Below are positions 9,594 to 18,421 of a stretch of DNA of 49,679 bases, one piece after another. The stretch covers positions 606,210-655,888 of the forward strand of contig NZ_GL636070.1 in NCBI RefSeq assembly GCF_000186445.1, read 5' to 3'. Under the pieces are notes generated by a model. The model was given only the letters and a program-made list of their open reading frames with translations, ran no database searches and was not told where the DNA came from. Position numbers and translations under genes: made by a program. Source of the stretch: Streptococcus agalactiae ATCC 13813. GTDB lineage: Bacteria; Bacillota; Bacilli; Lactobacillales; Streptococcaceae. The first letter of the stretch is position 1, and each line of letters starts with the position of its first letter.

Positions 9594-9872
9594 TTAATTA
9601 CTCATTTTAAAGTCATTAAAATCATCGAAGTTATCTAGTTTAATATCAACATAAGTTACTTTAGACCATTTTGAAGGTCCTTTTCGAATTTTCTGAATAA
9701 ATTGTGTCATTTTATTTGAATCTGTGGATTGTGCTAAAATTTCAACAGTTCCATCATCGTTATTCCAAACGCGACCGTAAATATCACCTATTTCTAAAGC
9801 TAAGGAATAAGTTGCATAGCGAAATCCGACTCCTTGAACGCGCCCTGAGACAATTAAATGAACTTTTTTCAT
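9594..9872 (-). CDS. Acylphosphatase
   Basis: A 92-residue acylphosphatase that hydrolyses acyl phosphates. The signature GRVQGVGFRYATYSLA contains the catalytic arginine (about residue 20), and the later GRVWNNDDGTVEILAQ contains the catalytic asparagine. I start it at the ATG at 9872, preceded by AGAGGT; a longer frame reading back to 9941 would run through the divergent promoter. It faces the methyltransferase gene at 9904 head to head, with only 31 bases between start codons. Confidence 0.95.
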   Translation of the reverse strand: MKKVHLIVSGRVQGVGFRYATYSLALEIGDIYGRVWNNDDGTVEILAQSTDSNKMTQFIQKIRKGPSKWSKVTYVDIKLDNFDDFNDFKMSN

Positions 9873-9888
9873 AACTTGACCTCTTTTC

Positions 9889-9897
9889 TGATATAAT
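9889..9897 (+). promoter_or_regulatory. Extended -10 promoter placing a leaderless start
   Basis: TGATATAAT is a full extended -10 element. The methyltransferase ATG at 9904 lies 6 bases after it, where transcription should begin. No good -35 is seen at 17 bases, as is common with extended -10 promoters. Confidence 0.6.
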
Positions 9898-9903
9898 AGG
9901 TTT

Positions 9904-10647
9904 ATGACTACTATTATAACTTCAAAATCAAATAATCTCATTAAAAAAACGAAAAAGTTGTTACAAAAAAAATATCGGAAATCTTCATATCTTATTGAAG
10001 GCTGGCATTTATTTGAGGAAGCTGAAAAATATGGTGCACAATTTTTAAATATTTTTGTGACAGAAACGGCAATAGATCGTTTGAGAAAACCCGAGAGAGC
10101 TATTGTTGTTACAGATGATGTTTTGAAAGAATTAACTGACTCACAGACTCCTCAAGGGATTGTAGCTGAGATTGCCTTTCAAGAGACAAGATGGACAGAT
10201 ATTAAAAAAGGACGTTTTCTTGTATTAGAAGATGTGCAGGATCCAGGAAACCTAGGAACAATGGTTCGAACTGCAGATGCAGCGAATTTTGATGCTGTTT
10301 TTTTATCTCAGAAATCTGCTGATTTGTATAACCAAAAAACACTTCGTTCTATGCAAGGCAGTCACTTTCATTTACCAGTATTTAGGGTAGAAATAGAGCA
10401 GTTTGTTAACTTTTGTAAAGCAGAAGGGATAACTATGATTGCGACAACTTTATCTGAACAATCGGTAAATTATAAAAATCTCCCTAAATATGATTATTTT
10501 GCTTTAATCATGGGAAATGAGGGACAGGGAATTTCCAAAACTATGACAGAAGAAGCAGATGTTCTAGCACATATTGAAATGCCTGGACAAGCAGAAAGTC
10601 TTAATGTAGCAGTAGCTGCGGGAGTAGTCATTTTCAGCTTAATTTAA
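9904..10647 (+). CDS. SpoU/TrmH-family RNA 2'-O-methyltransferase
   Basis: A 247-residue SPOUT enzyme expected to methylate a ribose 2'-OH in rRNA or tRNA with S-adenosylmethionine. An N-terminal substrate-binding domain (SKSNNLIKKTKKL to about residue 90) is followed by the knotted SAM domain. Its motifs are VQDPGNLGTMVRTADAA (about 115-131), LIMGNEGQGIS and the C-terminal MPGQAESLNVAVAAGV. No Shine-Dalgarno precedes the ATG and an extended -10 ends just 6 bases upstream, so the mRNA is likely leaderless. The exact RNA target is not known from sequence. Confidence 0.92.
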   Translation: MTTIITSKSNNLIKKTKKLLQKKYRKSSYLIEGWHLFEEAEKYGAQFLNIFVTETAIDRLRKPERAIVVTDDVLKELTDSQTPQGIVAEIAFQETRWTDIKKGRFLVLEDVQDPGNLGTMVRTADAANFDAVFLSQKSADLYNQKTLRSMQGSHFHLPVFRVEIEQFVNFCKAEGITMIATTLSEQSVNYKNLPKYDYFALIMGNEGQGISKTMTEEADVLAHIEMPGQAESLNVAVAAGVVIFSLI

Positions 10648-10684
10648 GTTCATATGTTATAATATCCCCAGAGGGGTGATTATA

Positions 10685-11188
10685 ATGAAAAAGTATCAAG
10701 ACGATAAGGACTTCATGGATTTGGTCGGTCACCTTATTGACCATCCACGTTTCCAAAAACTCGAAGCTATTGTCCAACATCATCACTCAACTCGCTTAGA
10801 GCATTCTATAAATGTTAGTTATACAAGTTATAAAATTGCTAAGAAGTTTGGTTGGGATGCGAGTAGTACTGCTCGAGGTGGTTTACTACATGATTTCTTT
10901 TATTATGATTGGCGTGTAACGAAATTTAACAAGAGCCATGCTTGGGTTCATCCAAGGATAGCGGTTCGTAATGCGCGAAAATTAACTGATTTAAACGCTA
11001 GAGAAGAAGATATTATTTTGAAACACATGTGGGGAGCGACTATTGCACCACCACGTTATAAAGAAAGTTATATTGTGACTATGGTTGATAAGTATTGGGC
11101 AGTACGAGAGGCTTCTCGTCCACTCAAACGTATTTTTAAGAAACCTATCCGTTTTAGTCGCAAATTCTTAGGTAGTCACAATCATTAA
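10685..11188 (+). CDS. HD-domain protein, predicted phosphohydrolase
   Basis: A 167-residue protein with the HD metal-binding pattern: HHHSTRLEHSINVSY near residues 33-47 and GGLLHDFFYYDW near 63-74. These metal ligands suggest a phosphohydrolase acting on a nucleotide or similar compound; the substrate is unknown. The ATG at 10685 has a strong GAGGGG site about 9 bases upstream. A GTG nine bases earlier lies inside that site and is not a likely start. A TTATAAT box at about 10654 may serve as its promoter -10. Confidence 0.88.
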   Translation: MKKYQDDKDFMDLVGHLIDHPRFQKLEAIVQHHHSTRLEHSINVSYTSYKIAKKFGWDASSTARGGLLHDFFYYDWRVTKFNKSHAWVHPRIAVRNARKLTDLNAREEDIILKHMWGATIAPPRYKESYIVTMVDKYWAVREASRPLKRIFKKPIRFSRKFLGSHNH

Positions 11189-11210
11189 AATTTAGAATAG
11201 GAAAATACAT

Positions 11211-11900
11211 ATGAATGATAACGTCATTTACACACAATCTGATTCAGGGCTGAATCAATTTTTTGCTAAGATTTACGGTCTTGTAGGGATAGGAGTAGGT
11301 TTGTCAGCTGCTGTTTCTGCGATTATGCTGTATATGTTTCCACAAAATATGATTGCCATCATGCAAAAAATGCCAGGGTTGTATTTTGGAGCAATCATCT
11401 TAGAATTGGTTTTAGTCTTTGTTGCTAGTGGAGCGGCGCGTCGAAACACACCAGCTGCATTACCATTATTTTTGATTTATTCAGCTTTGAATGGGTTTAC
11501 TTTAAGTTTCATTATCGCAAGGTACACGCAAACAACAGTTCTTCAAGCTTTTATAACATCTGCAGCTGTTTTCTTTGCAATGGCTTTGATTGGAGCTAAG
11601 ACTAAAAAAGATTTATCAGGTATGCGTAAAGCGTTAATGGCTGCTTTAATTGGGATTTTAATTGCAAGTCTTGTTAATTTATTTATCGGTAGTGGGGGTA
11701 TGAGTTATATCATTAGTATCGTATGTGTCATCATCTTTTCTGGATTGATTGCTTATGATAACCAAATGATTAAATATGTCTACAATAGCCAAGGCGGCCA
11801 AGTCGCAGATGGTTGGGCAGTTTCGATGGCACTAAGCCTTTATCTTGATTTTATTAATCTATTCTTAAATATTCTTCGTCTTTTTGCACGAAATGATTGA
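11211..11900 (+). CDS. Bax inhibitor-1 / YccA family membrane protein
   Basis: A 229-residue protein with seven hydrophobic segments, matching the BI-1 (TMBIM) family. The family signature near the C terminus, [12 protein letters not shown], and the ending [19 protein letters not shown] are clear. Bacterial members are pH-sensitive calcium-leak channels or YbhL-like proteins of uncertain role. The start at ATG 11211 follows a weak AGGAAA. It lies 22 bases after the HD gene and is followed by a terminator, so those two genes form one unit. Confidence 0.92.
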   Translation: MNDNVIYTQSDSGLNQFFAKIYGLVGIGVGLSAAVSAIMLYMFPQNMIAIMQKMPGLYFGAIILELVLVFVASGAARRNTPAALPLFLIYSALNGFTLSFIIARYTQTTVLQAFITSAAVFFAMALIGAKTKKDLSGMRKALMAALIGILIASLVNLFIGSGGMSYIISIVCVIIFSGLIAYDNQMIKYVYNSQGGQVADGWAVSMALSLYLDFINLFLNILRLFARND

Positions 11901-11932
11901 GGCTAACTGGTTAGATATTCTAGCCAGTTTTT
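11901..11932 (+). terminator. Terminator of the BI-1 gene
   Basis: ACTGGTTAGA pairs with TCTAGCCAGT (one G-U pair) around a 3-base loop, followed by TTTTTAA. Confidence 0.8.
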
Positions 11933-11967
11933 AATTGTGAAATAACACCAAAGAAGGAATTTGTTAT

Positions 11968-12489
11968 ATGAAGGCACAGGAGCGTCGAGAAAATATTTTA
12001 ACGACTTTAAAAGGAACAAAAGAAGCTGTATCGGCAAGCACATTAGCAAAGATTTTTAGTGTTAGTAGGCAGGTGATTGTTGGAGATATTGCCTTATTGC
12101 GTGCACAACAATGTGATATTATTTCTACCCCAAAAGGATACCTTATGTCCAGTGCTCTAAGTACTCATCAATTCACAGCTAGATTGGTTTGTCAGCATGG
12201 CATAGAACAGACAGAAGAAGAACTGGAAATTATTTTGCAGTATCAAGGAACCATTATGAATGTGGAGGTAGAGCACCCTATTTATGGGATGCTGACTGCT
12301 CCCTTAAACATTCAAAGCCAAAAAGACATTGATAATTTTACTGCTAAATTAAAAGTTTCCAATGCAGAATTGCTATCCTCTTTGACAGATGGTTTACATA
12401 CACATATGATTTCTTGTCAAGATCAGTCGGTTTTTGACCAAATATGTGAGGCTCTAAAAAAAGCAGGAATCTTATACATAGACAAATAA
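11968..12489 (+). CDS. niaR: Niacin-responsive repressor NiaR
   Basis: A 173-residue transcription factor with an N-terminal HTH_11 winged helix (about residues 5-60; SASTLAKIFSVSRQVIVGDI) and a C-terminal 3H domain. The 3H histidines are visible around HPIYGML, DGLHTHMI and nearby. NiaR senses nicotinic acid and represses NAD salvage and niacin uptake genes in Firmicutes. The niacin transporter gene niaX follows directly and a strong palindrome lies between the two, which supports the assignment. Start ATG 11968 follows AGAAGGAA. Confidence 0.93.
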   Translation: MKAQERRENILTTLKGTKEAVSASTLAKIFSVSRQVIVGDIALLRAQQCDIISTPKGYLMSSALSTHQFTARLVCQHGIEQTEEELEIILQYQGTIMNVEVEHPIYGMLTAPLNIQSQKDIDNFTAKLKVSNAELLSSLTDGLHTHMISCQDQSVFDQICEALKKAGILYIDK

Positions 12490-12517
12490 CCTTACAGGTG
12501 TCTTTACACCTGTAAGG
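12490..12517 (+). promoter_or_regulatory. Probable NiaR operator over the niaX promoter
   Basis: A perfect 11-bp inverted repeat, CCTTACAGGTG and CACCTGTAAGG, is separated by TCTTTA. Its right half overlaps the -35 TTTACA (12503-12508), which is 17 bases from TATAAT (12526-12531). Position and gene context point to NiaR control of niaX. As it lies right after the niaR stop, it could also act as a hairpin at the niaR mRNA end. Confidence 0.8.
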
Positions 12518-12531
12518 TTATTTTGTATAAT
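12503..12531 (+). promoter_or_regulatory. niaX promoter
   Basis: TTTACA and TATAAT with a 17-base spacer; the start codon of niaX is 20 bases after the -10. Confidence 0.75.
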
Positions 12532-12550
12532 AGCTTCAAAGGAGATAAAA

Positions 12551-13093
12551 ATGTCAAAAAAAACAACACAAATGGTTTCTTATACTTCTATTTTAGTAGC
12601 TTTTGCAATCATGATTCCTATAATCATGCCTGCTAAAATAATTATTGGGCCTGCTTCTTTCACCTTAGCAAGCCATGTACCTTTATTTTTAAGTATTTTT
12701 ATATCTGTTCCAGTTGCAATATTGGTAGCTTTAGGGACAGGACTTGGATTTCTACTAGCTGGTTTTCCGATTGTAATCGTTCTTAGAGCTTTATCACATA
12801 TCGGATTTGCATTAATTGCGGCTTTCTTGATTAAGTCAAAGCCCTCTTTATTGATGAGTAAATGGCAAACATTGTTATTTGCTGTAGCTATTAACATAAT
12901 TCATGGTCTGCTCGAATTTATTACTGTTTATATAATCACAATGACTTCTAACAGTAGTTCAACTTATTTATGGTCACTATTTTCTTTGATAGGGCTAGGC
13001 TCTTTGCTACATGGATTGGTAGATTTTTATATAGCTCTCTTCATTTGGAAATGGATGGCACAAAAGTTGGGGAAAATACTTAGGATAAGATAA
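12551..13093 (+). CDS. niaX: Niacin ECF transporter substrate-binding membrane protein NiaX
   Basis: A 180-residue, very hydrophobic protein with about six membrane segments. This is the S-component of an energy-coupling-factor importer for niacin, which borrows the shared EcfAA'T module coded elsewhere. The short length, the segment PAKIIIGPASFTLASHVPLFL near the N terminus, and its place beside niaR under a palindromic operator support NiaX over other S-components. The start at ATG 12551 has AAAGGAGAT upstream. Confidence 0.9.
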   Translation: MSKKTTQMVSYTSILVAFAIMIPIIMPAKIIIGPASFTLASHVPLFLSIFISVPVAILVALGTGLGFLLAGFPIVIVLRALSHIGFALIAAFLIKSKPSLLMSKWQTLLFAVAINIIHGLLEFITVYIITMTSNSSSTYLWSLFSLIGLGSLLHGLVDFYIALFIWKWMAQKLGKILRIR

Positions 13094-13177
13094 AGGAATC
13101 GGCTATATGCTTAATCATGCTCTAGTGAAAATTTAATAGTGTATTGACGTGACAAGGACGATAGAGGCTTTGATTTT

Positions 13178-13218
13178 GTTTACATATATTTGTAAACTCT
13201 TTCTTTTTTTGCTATAAT
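13178..13218 (+). promoter_or_regulatory. yneF promoter with a 20-bp palindrome over the -35
   Basis: TTGTAA (13190-13195) and TATAAT (13213-13218) are 17 bases apart. The near-palindrome GTTTACA-N6-TGTAAAC (13178-13197) overlaps the -35, suggesting an unidentified repressor. Confidence 0.6.
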
Positions 13219-13250
13219 GAGTCATGTAAATAAATGAGGAGAATGAATAG

Positions 13251-13490
13251 ATGTCAACAACTATTTGGATTTTATTAATTATCGTCGCTTTGTTTGGTGG
13301 TCTCGTGGGAGGCATTTTTATTGCTCGTAAACAAATTGAAAAAGAGATTGGAGAGCACCCTCGTTTAACACCGGATGCTATTCGTGAAATGATGAGTCAA
13401 ATGGGACAAAAACCTAGTGAAGCTAAAGTTCAACAGACATACCGTAATATTGTAAAACACGCAAAAACAGCTATCAAAACTAAAAAATAA
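13251..13490 (+). CDS. YneF/UPF0154 family small membrane protein
   Basis: A 79-residue protein with a single N-terminal membrane helix (about 5-24) and a basic cytoplasmic part. The stretch [19 protein letters not shown] followed by [15 protein letters not shown] matches the UPF0154 family found across Firmicutes. The molecular role is unknown. The ATG has GAGGAGAATG upstream. It has its own promoter and stands alone between niaX and murI. Confidence 0.93.
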
Positions 13491-13609
13491 GAGTGTTTTA
13501 GCGTTGAAGCGTTTAGTGATGAAATAGTGAGTGATAGTCCATCAGATTTCTAGACAAGATTTGGGCAAACTTGGTCAAGTGTAGATTTGACTGATTGGTT
13601 ATTGTATAG

Positions 13610-13640
13610 AGAGGCTAGGACTGTTGTCCAGCCTCTTTTA
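13610..13640 (+). terminator. Hairpin with short T-run just before murI
   Basis: AGAGGCT-A-GGAC pairs with GTCC-A-GCCTCT (11 bp with a bulge), followed by TTTT. It ends about 25 bases before the murI start, between any upstream promoter and the operon, so it may attenuate murI or stop read-through from yneF. Confidence 0.55.
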
Positions 13641-13664
13641 GTCACTAATATTGGAGGAATAAAA

Positions 13665-14459
13665 ATGGATAGTAGGCCTATTGGCTTTCTAGATTCTGGT
13701 GTAGGTGGTTTAACGGTTGTTAAGGAAATGTTCCGTCAACTTCCAGAAGAGGAAGTAATCTTCATTGGAGATCAGGCTAGAGCTCCGTATGGTCCTAGAC
13801 CTGCTCAACAGATTAGAGAGTTTACCTGGCAGATGGTTAATTTCTTATTGACTAAAAATGTTAAGATGATTGTTATAGCTTGTAATACAGCAACTGCAGT
13901 TGCCTGGCAAGAAATTAAAGAAAAACTAGACATCCCTGTTTTAGGCGTTATTTTACCAGGAGCTAGCGCAGCTATCAAATCAACTAATTCAGGGAAAGTT
14001 GGTATTATAGGTACTCCCATGACTGTTAAATCAGATGCTTATCGTCAAAAAATTCAAGCTTTGTCTCCAAATACTGCTGTGGTATCCCTTGCTTGTCCGA
14101 AATTTGTTCCAATTGTGGAATCAAATCAGATGTCTTCTAGTTTAGCCAAAAAGGTGGTTTATGAAACATTGTCCCCATTAGTTGGTAAATTAGATACTTT
14201 AATTTTAGGTTGCACGCATTATCCCCTATTACGTCCCATCATTCAAAATGTTATGGGGGCTGAGGTTAAATTAATTGATAGTGGCGCAGAAACCGTTCGT
14301 GATATTTCTGTTTTATTGAACTATTTTGAGATAAACCATAATTGGCAAAATAAACACGGTGGTCATCACTTTTACACAACCGCCAGCCCAAAAGGTTTTA
14401 AAGAAATTGCAGAACAATGGCTTAGTCAAGAAATAAATGTGGAGCGTATCGTATTATGA
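13665..14459 (+). CDS. murI: Glutamate racemase
   Basis: MurI converts L- to D-glutamate for peptidoglycan stem peptides. The 264-residue protein shows both catalytic cysteine motifs: [10 protein letters not shown] (Cys at about 72) and LGCTHYPLL (Cys at about 183), plus the N-terminal [13 protein letters not shown] use the ATG at 13665, with GGAGGAATAAAA upstream; a longer frame to 13587 crosses the hairpin at 13610-13640. It opens a long operon and overlaps the next gene by 4 bases (ATGA). Confidence 0.96.
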   Translation: MDSRPIGFLDSGVGGLTVVKEMFRQLPEEEVIFIGDQARAPYGPRPAQQIREFTWQMVNFLLTKNVKMIVIACNTATAVAWQEIKEKLDIPVLGVILPGASAAIKSTNSGKVGIIGTPMTVKSDAYRQKIQALSPNTAVVSLACPKFVPIVESNQMSSSLAKKVVYETLSPLVGKLDTLILGCTHYPLLRPIIQNVMGAEVKLIDSGAETVRDISVLLNYFEINHNWQNKHGGHHFYTTASPKGFKEIAEQWLSQEINVERIVL

Positions 14460-15430
14460 CAAAAACAATTTTTGAAAGTAAAACTGAAGGCAATTGGTTT
14501 TTAGGTAGTTTCCAAGCTTTTAATTATTTTACTTGTTTTGGTAATGATGAATCTTACGAAGCTATCCAAGATGTTTTTCATCGTCTATTATCAACTTTGA
14601 AAGTTGAAGGTCTACAGCTTCACGTTGTGCAGATGACTTCGGATTTTCAATTATTAGCATTCCTCGTTGATATGATTAATCAAGAGTATTCAAGGCATAT
14701 CAAAGTGACTCAACATAAAGGGGCCATCTTAGTTAGTGAAGATGATCAGTTGTTCTTAGTTCACTTACCTAAAGAGGGCACTTCTTTAGAAAAATTCTTT
14801 GATTTAAAGAATGATAATAATTTTGGGGATACCATATTAATTGCGACTCACAATGAAGGAAAAACGAAGGAATTTAGAGAATTATTTGGGAAATTAGGAC
14901 TCAAAGTTGAAAATTTAAATGATTACCCAGATTTACCAGAAGTTGAAGAGACTGGTATGACCTTTGAAGAAAATGCTCGACTTAAAGCAGAGACTATTTC
15001 AAAATTAACTGGAAAAATGGTAATTTCAGATGATTCCGGATTAAAAGTAGATGCTTTAGGTGGTTTGCCAGGGGTATGGTCTGCTCGTTTTTCAGGTCCT
15101 GACGCGACAGATGCTCGTAATAATGCCAAATTATTGCATGAATTAGCCATGGTATTTGACAAAGAAAGACGTTCAGCACAGTTTCATACAACCTTAGTCG
15201 TGTCAGCTCCAAATAAAGAAAGTTTGGTAGTTGAAGCAGAGTGGCCAGGTTATATTGGTACGGAACCTAAGGGGGAAAATGGCTTTGGTTATGATCCGCT
15301 CTTTATTGTCGGAGAAGGTAGTAGGACAGCAGCTGAATTGAGCGCACAAGAAAAAAATAATCTATCACATCGTGGGCAAGCTGTCCGTAAATTGATGGAG
15401 GTATTTCCAAAATGGCAATTAGAAAATTAG
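14456..15430 (+). CDS. rdgB: Non-canonical purine NTP pyrophosphatase RdgB with N-terminal extension
   Basis: The C-terminal part, about residues 125-324, is a HAM1/RdgB domain that hydrolyses dITP, XTP and similar NTPs to monophosphates and keeps them out of DNA. Its marks are [37 protein letters not shown] and GFGYDPLF, then SHRGQA near the end. The first 125 residues are a separate region not found in the E. coli enzyme (about 197 residues) and without a motif I recognise. The long form is usual in streptococci. The gene overlaps murI by 4 bases and the next gene by 19 bases, so translation is probably coupled. Confidence 0.93.
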   Translation: MTKTIFESKTEGNWFLGSFQAFNYFTCFGNDESYEAIQDVFHRLLSTLKVEGLQLHVVQMTSDFQLLAFLVDMINQEYSRHIKVTQHKGAILVSEDDQLFLVHLPKEGTSLEKFFDLKNDNNFGDTILIATHNEGKTKEFRELFGKLGLKVENLNDYPDLPEVEETGMTFEENARLKAETISKLTGKMVISDDSGLKVDALGGLPGVWSARFSGPDATDARNNAKLLHELAMVFDKERRSAQFHTTLVVSAPNKESLVVEAEWPGYIGTEPKGENGFGYDPLFIVGEGSRTAAELSAQEKNNLSHRGQAVRKLMEVFPKWQLEN

Positions 15431-15933
15431 TTGTAATGAGTGATTCTCACGGAGATCGTGACATTGTAAAAGATATAAAGAATCATTATTTGGGAAAAGT
15501 GGATGCTATTTTTCACAATGGGGATTCCGAACTTCCTAGCTCAGATCCTATATGGGAAGGCATTCATGTGGTCACAGGAAATTGTGATTATGATTCAGGT
15601 TATCCGGAAGTTTTGGTTACAAAAATAGATAATGCTGTTATTGTTCAAACCCATGGTCATCTCCATCAGATTAATTTTACTTGGGATAAATTGGATTTAT
15701 TAGCTCAGCAAGAAGACGCGGATATTTGTTTATACGGTCATCTTCATCGTGCAGATGCTTGGAAAAATGGTAAAACTATTTTTATCAATCCAGGCAGTGT
15801 TTTGCAGCCAAGAGGACCAATAAATGAGAAGCTTTACGCTGTTGTAACTATAACAGATAGTAAGGTTTTGGTAGAGTATTATACTCGCCAACACCAACCC
15901 TATCCTAACTTGACAAAGGAATTTTCAAGATGA
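15412..15933 (+). CDS. YfcE/MJ0936-family metallophosphoesterase
   Basis: A 173-residue calcineurin-like phosphodiesterase. Metal ligands are seen in [11 protein letters not shown] (about 8-18), [15 protein letters not shown], and the C-terminal QTHGH and LYGHLHRAD motifs. Family members hydrolyse phosphodiesters; the natural substrate is not clear. The start lies inside the end of rdgB (19-base overlap) with GGAGG about 10 bases upstream, and the stop overlaps the start of the CBS gene by 4 bases. Confidence 0.93.
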   Translation: MAIRKLVVMSDSHGDRDIVKDIKNHYLGKVDAIFHNGDSELPSSDPIWEGIHVVTGNCDYDSGYPEVLVTKIDNAVIVQTHGHLHQINFTWDKLDLLAQQEDADICLYGHLHRADAWKNGKTIFINPGSVLQPRGPINEKLYAVVTITDSKVLVEYYTRQHQPYPNLTKEFSR

Positions 15934-16403
15934 TTGCTAAAGAATTTGAGTCGTTTTTGCTAAGTCATTTGGACCACTATCTGATTCCAGCTGAAGACGT
16001 TGCTATTTTTGTGGATACGCACAATGCTGACCACGTTATGCTACTATTAGCAAGTAATGGTTTTTCACGTGTACCAGTTATCACTAAAGAGAAAAAATAT
16101 GTAGGTACTATTAGTATCTCAGACATTATGGCCTACCAATCTAAAGGTCAATTAACAGATTGGGAGATGGCACAGACTGATATTGTTGAGATGGTTAATA
16201 CAAAAATCGAGCCGATTAATGAGGCAGCTACTCTGACAGCAATTATGCATAAGATTGTAGATTATCCATTTTTACCTGTTATCAGTGATCAAAATGATTT
16301 TAGAGGCATTATAACCCGTAAATCGATTTTAAAAGCTATTAATAGCCTCCTACATGATTTTACAGACGAATATACTATCACTCCTAAAAACAATGATAAA
16401 TGA
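15930..16403 (+). CDS. cbpB: CBS-domain protein, CbpB/YkuL family
   Basis: A 157-residue protein made of two CBS motifs: about residues 20-75 (FVDTHNADHVMLLLASNGFSRVPV, then GTISISDIMAYQ) and about 85-145 (ending GIITRKSILKAI). Members of this family in Listeria (CbpB) and Bacillus (DarB/YkuL) bind cyclic di-AMP; by analogy this protein may do so, but no nucleotide site can be proven from sequence. It starts with an ATGA overlap and overlaps the next gene by 11 bases. Confidence 0.85.
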   Translation: MIAKEFESFLLSHLDHYLIPAEDVAIFVDTHNADHVMLLLASNGFSRVPVITKEKKYVGTISISDIMAYQSKGQLTDWEMAQTDIVEMVNTKIEPINEAATLTAIMHKIVDYPFLPVISDQNDFRGIITRKSILKAINSLLHDFTDEYTITPKNNDK

Positions 16404-17133
16404 TATTAATAATTTTATTGAGAGTAAGAAATTATCTCTCAATTCGCGTAAGTCCTATCACTATGATTTAAAGCAATTTTATAAAATAATTGGTGGACAT
16501 GTAAATTCTGAAAAACTGGCATTGTATCAACAGTCTCTAAGTGAATTTAAGTTAACAGCTCGTAAGCGAAAGTTATCTGCAGTCAATCAATTTCTTTTCT
16601 TTTTATATAATAGAGGAACACTGAAGGAATTTTACAGACTACAAGAGACTGAAAAAATCACTTTGACTCAGACAAAGTCTCAAATAATGGATTTATCAAA
16701 TTTCTATCAAGATACTGATTATCCGAGTGGTCGTTTGATTGCTTTGTTGATTTTATCTTTAGGTTTAACTCCGGCTGAAATTGCTAATTTGAAGAAGGCT
16801 GATTTTGATACAACTTTTAATATCTTAAGTATTGAAAAATCGCAGATGAAGCGTATTTTAAAACTTCCAGAAGACTTGCTTCCTTTTCTTTTGGAATCTT
16901 TAGAGGAAGATGGTGACTTAGTCTTTGAGCATAACGGCAAGCCTTATTCTAGACAATGGTTTTTTAATCAATTAACAGATTTTTTAAATGAGAAGAATGA
17001 GCAACAACTAACTGCACAACTTCTGCGAGAACAATTTATTCTAAAGCAAAAAGAAAATGGCAAAACGATGACGGAGCTCAGTCGCCTTCTAGGCTTAAAA
17101 ACTCCTATCACTTTAGAGAGATATTATAGATAA
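16393..17133 (+). CDS. xerDL: XerD-like tyrosine recombinase with degraded active site
   Basis: A 246-residue protein with the two-domain fold of tyrosine recombinases: an N-terminal SAM-like core-binding domain (about 1-90) and a C-terminal catalytic-type domain. Key catalytic residues are missing. The first Arg of the active site is replaced in [10 protein letters not shown] (normally GLR-E), and the HxLRH box reads QLLREQF. The H/W box reads GLKTPIT, while the Tyr remains in LERYYR. It is therefore unlikely to cut DNA. Streptococci resolve chromosome dimers with XerS at difSL, and the XerD-like family is not thought to act there. I start it at ATG 16393 inside cbpB. It is followed at once by scpA (1-base overlap), which suggests a chromosome-related role. 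Confidence 0.88.
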   Translation: MINDINNFIESKKLSLNSRKSYHYDLKQFYKIIGGHVNSEKLALYQQSLSEFKLTARKRKLSAVNQFLFFLYNRGTLKEFYRLQETEKITLTQTKSQIMDLSNFYQDTDYPSGRLIALLILSLGLTPAEIANLKKADFDTTFNILSIEKSQMKRILKLPEDLLPFLLESLEEDGDLVFEHNGKPYSRQWFFNQLTDFLNEKNEQQLTAQLLREQFILKQKENGKTMTELSRLLGLKTPITLERYYR

Positions 17134-17840
17134 TGGATATTAAGTTAAAAGATTTCGAGGGGCCTCTAGACTTACTCTTACACCTCGTATCTAAATATGA
17201 GGTTGATATATACGATGTACCGATTGTGGAAGTTATTGAGCAGTACCTTGCTTATATAGCAACATTACAGGCGATGCGTCTAGAAGTAGCTGGTGAGTAT
17301 ATGCTTATGGCAAGTCAGCTGATGTTGATAAAAAGCCGTAACTTATTACCTAAAGTAGTGGAGTCAAATCCTATTGAAGATGATCCAGAAATGGAATTGT
17401 TGAGCCAATTAGAGGAATATAGACGTTTTAAAGTGCTAAGTGAAGAGTTAGCTAATCAGCATCAGGAACGTGCCAAATATTTTTCAAAACCAAAACAAGA
17501 AGTTATCTTTGAAGATGCAATTCTTCTACACGATAAATCGGTGATGGATCTTTTTTTGACTTTTTCTCAAATGATGTCCCAAAAACAAAAAGAATTGTCA
17601 AATAGTCAAACGGTAATTGAGAAAGAAGACTACCGTATTGAAGATATGATGATCGTTATTGAAAGACATTTTAATCTTAAAAAGGAAACGACATTACAAG
17701 AAGTGTTTGCAGATTGCCAAACAAAATCTGAAATGATAACTTTATTTTTGGCAATGTTAGAGTTGATAAAATTACATCAAATCACAGTAGAACAAGACAG
17801 TAATTTTAGTCAAGTTATCTTAAGAAAGGAAGAGAAATGA
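17133..17840 (+). CDS. scpA: Segregation and condensation protein A
   Basis: The kleisin subunit of the SMC-ScpAB condensin, which bridges SMC heads and helps separate chromosomes. The 235-residue protein begins with the hallmark [24 protein letters not shown] (split: [11 protein letters not shown], then EVDIYDVPI), the N-terminal SMC-neck-binding domain. A variable middle follows, and then a C-terminal winged helix. The 1-base overlap with the xerD-like gene and the 4-base overlap with scpB show tight coupling. Confidence 0.97.
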   Translation: MDIKLKDFEGPLDLLLHLVSKYEVDIYDVPIVEVIEQYLAYIATLQAMRLEVAGEYMLMASQLMLIKSRNLLPKVVESNPIEDDPEMELLSQLEEYRRFKVLSEELANQHQERAKYFSKPKQEVIFEDAILLHDKSVMDLFLTFSQMMSQKQKELSNSQTVIEKEDYRIEDMMIVIERHFNLKKETTLQEVFADCQTKSEMITLFLAMLELIKLHQITVEQDSNFSQVILRKEEK

Positions 17841-18421
17841 CTTATTTAGGCTCAATAGAAGCTCTTCTTTTTGTTGCAGGTGAAGATGGACTGAGTTTGC
17901 GTCAAATGGCAGAATTATTGTCTTTGACACCATCAGCATTAATACAGCAACTAGAAAAGTTGGCTAAACGATATGAAGAAGATGACGATTCTAGTCTATT
18001 ATTGCTTGAGACAGCACAAACTTATAAATTGGTAACAAAGGATAGTTATATGACTTTGTTGAGAGATTATGCGAAGGCTCCGATTAATCAGAGTCTATCT
18101 CGGGCAAGTTTGGAAGTTCTATCTATTATTGCTTATAAACAACCTATTACTAGGATTGAAATTGATGATATTCGTGGCGTGAATTCCAGTGGAGCTATAA
18201 CGAGACTGATAGCTTTTGGTTTAATTAAAGAGGCTGGAAAGAAAGAAGTGTTGGGACGTCCTAACCTTTATGAGACAACTAATTATTTCTTAGATTATAT
18301 GGGAATTAATCAGTTAGATGACTTAATTGACGCCTCTTCAATTGAATTAGTTGACGAAGAAGTATCGTTATTTTCAATGGATTCAATTAATACAGAAGAT
18401 AAGGAAAACAATGAGAATTAA
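17837..18421 (+). CDS. scpB: Segregation and condensation protein B
   Basis: Partner of ScpA and SMC in condensin. The 194 residues contain two winged-helix domains. Family marks are [19 protein letters not shown] at the N terminus and [22 protein letters not shown] (split: [14 protein letters not shown], then IDDIRGV) near residue 95. The C-terminal acidic tail is typical. AGGAAGAGAA precedes the ATG inside scpA; the end overlaps rluB by 11 bases. Confidence 0.97.
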   Translation: MTYLGSIEALLFVAGEDGLSLRQMAELLSLTPSALIQQLEKLAKRYEEDDDSSLLLLETAQTYKLVTKDSYMTLLRDYAKAPINQSLSRASLEVLSIIAYKQPITRIEIDDIRGVNSSGAITRLIAFGLIKEAGKKEVLGRPNLYETTNYFLDYMGINQLDDLIDASSIELVDEEVSLFSMDSINTEDKENNEN

